From NCBI GenBank assembly GCA_030156945.1, contig JASGLT010000001.1:113677-177676 (forward strand): DNA of 64,000 nucleotides, read 5' to 3'. Made by a program: the position numbers and the translations under genes. This document shows positions 60,532-64,000 of this stretch, one piece after another; the first letter of the stretch is position 1; every line of letters begins with the position of its first letter. Source of the DNA: Thermococcaceae archaeon. Lineage in GTDB: Archaea; Methanobacteriota_B; Thermococci; Thermococcales; Thermococcaceae. The notes below the pieces were generated by a model. It searched no databases. It was not told where the DNA came from and saw nothing but the letters and a program-made list of their open reading frames with translations.

Positions 60532-61812
60532 TTGTACGAAGGGAGAACTATGTGCAGGATCCTTAAGCAAATCATGTTTTTGATTTTGTTCCTGCTGTTC
60601 TCTTCTCCTTTCGTCTCAGGCGGGAGATGCACCCCCTACGAGACCTACTCAATAACATCCGTGCTGCAGGGCGATGGCTATGCGTTTATCGTTATCCACC
60701 ATTCTGAATGGGTATGTGAGGAAATCGCCGGGGAGGAAACCCTTCGCCGCAATATGCCCGATGGGGAGTACGACCTCTACTACCTCTTCAACGGAAGCGA
60801 TCTGCTCTTTTTGGGGAAAAGCAATCCTTTGCTCGGTGAGCCATCGATAGGGACGAAAATCAACGGGACTTTCTATATCCTGCAGCTCAGGGAGGAAACT
60901 GTTCCCTACGGGAACGTTATGATGATCGTCAACGGTGAAGCCCGTAACTTCACGATTACCGCCAGTAAGACCGAGATGAGGGTTTACCGCTTTGATGGTT
61001 GTGCTGATTTGGTGTGGAACTGCACGAAAGCGGAGCTCCAGAACGGCACGGTGGTATCGGACTGCACGGAAAGCCCCGTTCTGGACTACTTCTTCAGGGA
61101 GGGTAATGAAAGTCTGGAGGGTATCAGAGGAGAAATTAATGATGGTTTCGTAACTTTTCCGAACCTAAACTACAAGATTCCCGTTTCCGAGTTTGAAAGG
61201 TATTTCTCAGACTTTTTTGATAACAAAGGGCTCTCCAAGGTCCTATCTGCTCTGTATGCACTGCCCGTTGATGGAGGAATTCTCATCTACTATCCTGGCG
61301 AGATTAGAGTTGAGAAAAGCGGTTTCCTTTCGGAGCTTCCGCTCGTGTTTTTCTACAACGGGAAAGGTCTGAGGCGTCTTGATTTGAGTACGGACATTCA
61401 AGAACTTCAGGAGTGCAGAGAAACTCTCAACCAGCCGGATCAAGAAAGGGCACGCAAAGGTGGGATATGCGGCATTGGCACCCTGCTTCTCCTGGCGCTC
61501 GTGCCTTTGGCATCAGGGAAGAAAAGCGCGGCGATGCTAAAACAGCAACATCACGGCGATCAAAAGGCCCACAAGAATCACCGGGCCAACGAGAAGCATC
61601 GCCACCGCGCTTTCTTCCGTCATCTTGTCTGGCCCGTATTTCTGGACGAGCCACAGGCCGATAAAGAAGCCCGAAGCGATGCCCATCAACCACCCGAGCA
61701 GACTGCCCCCGTGTTTGTAGCTCTCAAAGCGGAGCTTGAAGAAGAGCAACATCACCCCATAGAGCAGGAAAACTCCGAGAATAGCCTTGAGTGTACTTTT
61801 AGCCCTCGCTAA
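60532..61812 (+). CDS. Secreted CGP-CTERM-like protein with 3' read-through
   Basis: Signal peptide; GGICGIGTLLLLALVPLASGKK resembles CGP-CTERM sorting signal, but frame continues antisense to next gene. Confidence 0.65.
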   Translation: MYEGRTMCRILKQIMFLILFLLFSSPFVSGGRCTPYETYSITSVLQGDGYAFIVIHHSEWVCEEIAGEETLRRNMPDGEYDLYYLFNGSDLLFLGKSNPLLGEPSIGTKINGTFYILQLREETVPYGNVMMIVNGEARNFTITASKTEMRVYRFDGCADLVWNCTKAELQNGTVVSDCTESPVLDYFFREGNESLEGIRGEINDGFVTFPNLNYKIPVSEFERYFSDFFDNKGLSKVLSALYALPVDGGILIYYPGEIRVEKSGFLSELPLVFFYNGKGLRRLDLSTDIQELQECRETLNQPDQERARKGGICGIGTLLLLALVPLASGKKSAAMLKQQHHGDQKAHKNHRANEKHRHRAFFRHLVWPVFLDEPQADKEARSDAHQPPEQTAPVFVALKAELEEEQHHPIEQENSENSLECTFSPR

Positions 61813-61875
61813 TGCAACATAAGAGAGCGCCCAGCCGAGCATGAACAGGAAGCCTGTCAACGACTCCATGACCAT
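61537..61875 (-). CDS. Small membrane protein
   Basis: 112 aa, several TM segments. Confidence 0.65.
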   Translation of the reverse strand: MVMESLTGFLFMLGWALSYVALARAKSTLKAILGVFLLYGVMLLFFKLRFESYKHGGSLLGWLMGIASGFFIGLWLVQKYGPDKMTEESAVAMLLVGPVILVGLLIAVMLLF

Positions 61876-62168
61876 ATCACCCCAACGGAGTGGTTACGAG
61901 GGTAGATCATAAAAAGCTTTTGCGCTGATGCTGAGTTGCACACACTCGATGAAATAAACATGCCTACTGCTCTTACTGATGTTCAGGCTAGCCTTTCGAT
62001 TCATCTCGGCGATGGACACTCTTTCGATTGTGCTCTTTTACAACGATCCCTAGACGAGGGACGTTGCTGCTTTTCTTCGGCAAGTACTTCGCCAAAATTC
62101 CTCATTAACTCTGCTAACTCATCACAAGCGTTAAATCTCAGCAAACCCTAAATCCTTGGGTGTTTGAA

Positions 62169-63563
62169 ATGTACGACGTTGCTATAGTTGGTGCGGGCTT
62201 TACCGGCCTGCTTGCGGGTTCTCTCCTTGCGAAGGAAGGCTACCGTGTAGCGGTTTTCGAAAGGAACAGCTTCGTTGGCGGAAGGGCCGCCACGAGAACT
62301 CCGAAAAAGTGGGGATGGGCGGAGAGAGAGGACTACCGCGTTGACTTCGGTCACCACGTCTTCGCCACCAACAGCTACCTCGAGTTCATCCTCGACAGGG
62401 TGGGTGCGAAGAGGTACTTCAAGTTCGTGCCCCTCAACATGCCCTACTTCTACAAAAACGGGGGGCTCCACAAGCCGCCGGTTGGGTTTTTGGAACAGCT
62501 GAGGGCCTATCCGTAGATACCTCTAAGCTCAAAGCTCAGGCTCAGGAAGTTTCTTTCATATGTGGAGAAGGTGAGCTTTGGGGAGGTCATGGAAAAGTGG
62601 GCCTACAGGCCGCTGGAAGAGCTCTACGATGAGTTTGGGTTCGACGAGAACGCGAGAGAGCTCTTCACGGACGGCTTTGTTGCCGGCTACCAGACGATAA
62701 TAGACACCGAGAGGAACTCCGCGGGGGACCTCATACTCTGCATGAAGACCTACCTCCGGGGGATTAAGCGCTATAAGACGCCCCTCTTTTCCGCAGAGGG
62801 AGGAGTGGGGGCGATAGCGGAGGCCCTTAGGAAAACGATAGAGGAAAACGGCGGAGAGGTGCACCTCGGGACGAACGTGAGCGAGATAATAGTCGAAAAC
62901 GGGGAAGCCAGGGGGTTGAAGGTCGGCGAAAAGACCATCGAAGCGAAAAGGGTTCTCTTCGCGGCGCCAGTTTACTACCTCCTTCGCCTGATAAAGGAGG
63001 AAAACCTTCCCGAAGAGTTTGCGGAGAGGCTCAGAGAAGGGGAAAAAGAAGCGACAAAGCTCTTCCTCATCATAGGGGGCGCAAAGAGGCCCCTCACGGA
63101 GAAGCCGATAGGGACGTGGATAATGGTGCCCCGCTCGGAGGTCAAAAACGTTGATTCCTACTACCTCATCTACGAGGTGAGCTCCCGGCTCAAGCAGGCC
63201 CCCGAGGGGAAGTACCCCCTTAGCATGGCAGTTCTGGCGGATGGAAAAGCTAACAAGAAGGAGCTGGCGAAAAAGATGGTGGCGGATTTGGAGCCCCTCT
63301 TCCCAGACTTCGACTTTGAGAACGACTGGGACTGGAAGGCCGAGGTCATGTTCCCGATAGTGGACGGAATCGGGAGAACCATTGACTGGTACTGGGAGAA
63401 GAGACCCGGTCCGGAGACGCCAATAAAGAACCTCTACGTTGCCGGCGACTCGGCTCAGGAGCTTAGCTCCGGCGTTGATGGATGCGCGAGCTCCGCCCTC
63501 TTTGCCGTTGAGGCAATAATCGGGAGAAAGCTCCTGAACCTTGAGGAGTTCTACAGGCTCTGA
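62169..63563 (+). pseudogene. FAD-dependent oxidoreductase (phytoene desaturase-like) interrupted by an in-frame TAG
   Basis: ORFs 62160..62516 and 62562..63563 are in the same frame; the only interruption is TAG at 62514-62516, ...LRAYP*IPLSSKLRLRKFLSYVEKVSF... Confidence 0.85.
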
Positions 63564-63638
63564 AGAGGGCCGCTCCACATTTTTGAACTCTCCGGAAAAA
63601 AGTTAAGGTTGTGGGTCCAACTTCATATGGTGGTGCGC

Positions 63639-64000
63639 ATGAGAATCGAAGACGTTTACATCTGGGACATCAACGCGAAGTGGCTCGGCATAGCCCCTCA
63701 CCAGCTCATGGAGAACGCCGGCGCTGGAGTCGCGAGAGTTATCGAGGAGCGCTTCGGGAAAGGGCTTAAGATAGCGGTCTTCTCAGGAACGGGCAACAAC
63801 GGCGGTGATGGCTTTGTCGCGGCGAGGCACCTCAGCTTCGAGAACGACGTTACCCTCTTCCTGGTTGGCGACGAGGGGAAGATAAGGAGCGAAGAAGCGA
63901 AGCACAACTGGGAGATTCTCAAAAAGCTCGACTTCGTGAAGATCAGGGTTCTCAAAGATTCTTCCTACCTCAAGTCCCTCGACCTTTCCGGCTTTGACGT
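63639..64000 (+). CDS. NAD(P)HX epimerase/dehydratase (Nnr-like), 5' part, truncated by window edge
   Basis: MRIEDVYIWDINAKWLGIAPHQLMENAGAGVARVI, GTGNNGGDGFVAARHL. Confidence 0.9.
   Translation, partial: MRIEDVYIWDINAKWLGIAPHQLMENAGAGVARVIEERFGKGLKIAVFSGTGNNGGDGFVAARHLSFENDVTLFLVGDEGKIRSEEAKHNWEILKKLDFVKIRVLKDSSYLKSLDLSGFD

Noticed and set aside
61936-62151. 71-aa ORF before the FAD oxidoreductase
   Set aside because: No recognisable product on either strand; possibly degraded DNA but not supportable.
62556-63578. 340-aa minus-strand ORF over the FAD oxidoreductase
   Set aside because: Shadow ORF; the plus strand gives recognisable FAD oxidoreductase sequence.

Overview
The window is a Thermococcales (Thermococcus/Pyrococcus-like) chromosome segment. 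This is inferred from gene content: DP1/DP2 DNA polymerase D, Cdc6/Orc1 next to an ORB-containing origin, RadA, NucS, Kae1, CarS, a CGP-CTERM-like protein and archaeal promoters. Housekeeping parts include pterin cofactor genes (moaE, moaD, a moeB/thiF-like gene), carS, NAD kinase, kae1, tpiA, tRNA-Gln(TTG), the polC/polB/cdc6/oriC/radA replication region, MTAP, glycerate kinase, an amidohydrolase and a macro-domain protein. Accessory parts include (i) an ~11 kb minus-strand array at 9.2-20.4 kb, (ii) a tRNA-adjacent region with an 88-nt direct repeat at 31.1-33.4 kb, and (iii) a restriction-modification island at 33.5-39.4 kb with Dam-type MTase + DpnII-type REase, a GmrSD-like DUF262/DUF1524 protein and another DNA MTase. 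The array is the most interesting element. One full-length secreted CARDB-type surface protein is followed by several signal-less partial copies that restart inside the same CARDB repeats. Each copy carries a Cys-pair domain and then a different hydrophobic or Gly-rich C-terminal tail, and each is followed by a small multi-TM protein. This looks like a polymorphic toxin or bacteriocin locus with silent C-terminal cassettes and membrane immunity proteins. Other notable signals: a 17-nt sequence shared by two promoters, a HEN-less intein with C-terminal Gln in DP2, ORB-like elements inside the DP1 coding sequence, an in-frame amber codon in an FAD oxidoreductase, a frameshifted PIN-domain gene, and several gene fossils. 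All calls come from reading the sequence and supplied ORFs; no database search was run.
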